Source: Ideonella livida
GTDB lineage: Bacteria > Pseudomonadota > Gammaproteobacteria > Burkholderiales > Burkholderiaceae_C
Length of the DNA stretch: 48,395 nt
Assembly: GCF_010499455.1 (NCBI RefSeq)
Contig: NZ_JAAGOH010000032.1
Coordinates: 1 to 48,395 of the forward strand
Direction: 5' to 3'
In this document: piece by piece, positions 47,418 through 48,395 of the stretch
How the letters are laid out: each line of letters opens with the position of its first letter
How positions within the stretch are numbered: the stretch's first letter is position 1
Notes under the pieces: model-generated
What the model saw: the letters and a program-made list of their open reading frames with translations, nothing else
Told to the model about the DNA's origin: nothing
The model's database searches: none
Program-made: the position numbers and the translations under genes

Positions 47418-48395
47418 TCACTCTGCCTTCAGGTCCAGCGCCTGGGCCAGGCGTTGGTTCAGGGCGATCTCCTGCGTGATCTGGGCGGCGAAGGCTTCGC
47501 CGCAGACGGTGGAGGGTTCCAGGCCGGCGCTGGCCAGGCGCTCGCGCACGGCTGGCGACTGGCCAAAGGCCATGGCTTCGCGGGTGAGGGCCTGCAGGGC
47601 CGGGGCCGGCGTGCCGGCGGGCGCCAGCACCCCGTACCACGTGTCCACGGTGAAGCCCTTGAGGCCGGCCTCCTCAAAAGTGGGCACCTGCGGCAGCAGG
47701 GTCGAGCGGCGCGCCGACGCCACCGCCAAGGCGGTGAGCCGGCCCGACTTGAGGTGCGGCAGCACCGAGCCCAGCGTGGCCAGTGACAGCTCCAGCTGGC
47801 CGCCCATCAGGTCGGTCACCACCGGGGCCGCGCCCTTGTAGGGCACATGCACCAGCGGCACGCCGGCCAGGCGGGCAAAGCGCTCTGCCGCCAGGTGCGG
47901 CGAGCTGCCCAGGCCGGGCGAGCCGTAGGTCAGGCCTTGCGGCCGGCTGCGGGCGAGCTGGAGCAGCTCGGCCAGGCTGCGCACCGGCAGGGCCGGGCCC
48001 ACCACCAGCACGGTGGCGCTTTGCGCCAGCGTGCACACCGGGCTGAAGGCGCGCGCGGCGTCAAAGCGGATGCGGGCGGCGTAGAGCGCCGGGATCATGG
48101 CGTGGTTGCTGGCGGCGGCCAGCAGGGTCTGGCCGTCGGGGCGGGCCTGGGCCACCGCCTCGGTGGCCAGCACCGCGTTGGCGCCCGGGCGGTTCTCCAC
48201 CACCAGCGGCTGGCCCAGCGGGCGGGCGGCGTGGTCGGCAAAGGCCCGGGCCACCAGGTCGGACGGGCCGCCGGCGGCAAAGCCCACCAGCAGGCGCACC
48301 GGGCCGGCGGGCCAGGGGGCCGCGCCAGCGGTCTGCGCCTGCGCGGCGGTGACGGGTGCCAGGGCCGCCACGGCCAGTGACACGGCGGCCACCGC
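47418..48395 (-). CDS. second TctC (Bug) binding protein, 5' end outside window
   Basis: At least 325 residues. The window edge cuts inside the signal peptide (AVAALAPVTAAQAQ remains). VRLLVGFAAGGPSDLVAR, VVENRPGANAVLATEAVA and VHVPYKGAAPVVTDLMGGQLE are the TctC landmarks. The N-terminal Met is not in the window; an internal GTG near the edge is unlikely to be the start. It lies 35 bp upstream of the other binding-protein gene. No tctAB membrane genes are in view. Confidence 0.88.
   Translation of the reverse strand, partial: AVAAVSLAVAALAPVTAAQAQTAGAAPWPAGPVRLLVGFAAGGPSDLVARAFADHAARPLGQPLVVENRPGANAVLATEAVAQARPDGQTLLAAASNHAMIPALYAARIRFDAARAFSPVCTLAQSATVLVVGPALPVRSLAELLQLARSRPQGLTYGSPGLGSSPHLAAERFARLAGVPLVHVPYKGAAPVVTDLMGGQLELSLATLGSVLPHLKSGRLTALAVASARRSTLLPQVPTFEEAGLKGFTVDTWYGVLAPAGTPAPALQALTREAMAFGQSPAVRERLASAGLEPSTVCGEAFAAQITQEIALNQRLAQALDLKAE

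Overview
The window looks like a chromosome segment of a high-GC betaproteobacterium, probably Burkholderiales (Comamonadaceae/Sphaerotilaceae-like). The basis is the very GC-rich codon use, the tripartite-tricarboxylate (Bug/TctC) and TRAP binding proteins, and the set of transport, chemotaxis and frmRAB genes. No rRNA or tRNA gene was seen. Two CDS run off the ends.

Left part (1-9847): a partial Cys/His-rich secreted protein and a small lipoprotein lie beside a complete acidic amino-acid uptake locus on the minus strand. Its order is extra binding protein, gltI, gltJ, gltK, gltL, sensor kinase, sigma-54 activator. This matches the Pseudomonas aatJQMP-aauSR arrangement. Upstream of the first gene there is a candidate -24/-12 promoter and two identical 12-bp dyads (CGG-N4-CCG core) whose centres are 41 bp apart, placed like enhancer sites for the activator. 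A divergent lipase shares this region.

Middle part (9895-28281): a LacI-type regulator and divergent gluconokinase with two matching operator palindromes, followed by a TRAP transporter (DctQ, DctM, DctP); a chemoreceptor with a separate secreted Cache protein; a class II amidotransferase; glutamate-cysteine ligase; polyphosphate kinase 2; a HAF-repeat secreted protein; a CorA-like channel; an Lrp regulator divergent from a sulfur amino-acid lyase, a lipoprotein binding protein and homocysteine S-methyltransferase; and a bestrophin-like channel.

CRISPR part (28384-42667): a complete type I-F (I-F1, Csy) system, cas1, cas2-3, csy1, csy2, csy3, cas6f, all plus strand. It is followed by a 141-bp leader with two IHF-like sites and an array of 94 repeats and 93 spacers. 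Every spacer is exactly 32 nt, so the array is a perfect 60-bp register for 5.6 kb. Informative spacers include a tandem duplicate (67/68), a pair (6/43) that encode the same peptide end with only synonymous differences, one that spans a stop/start gene junction (66), and one with a strong internal hairpin (30). The array ends in degenerate repeats and abuts a truncated IS30-family transposase.

Right part (42945-48395): a formaldehyde detoxification operon (frmR with its operator, frmA, frmB), then, convergent, a PDC-type amidohydrolase and two TctC/Bug binding proteins, the last cut by the window end.

The array and cas operon are the standout module. Nothing found clearly constitutes a new defence family. 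The most novel points are the cis-regulatory architecture of the glutamate locus, the leader IHF pair and the spacer pair recording two related targets.
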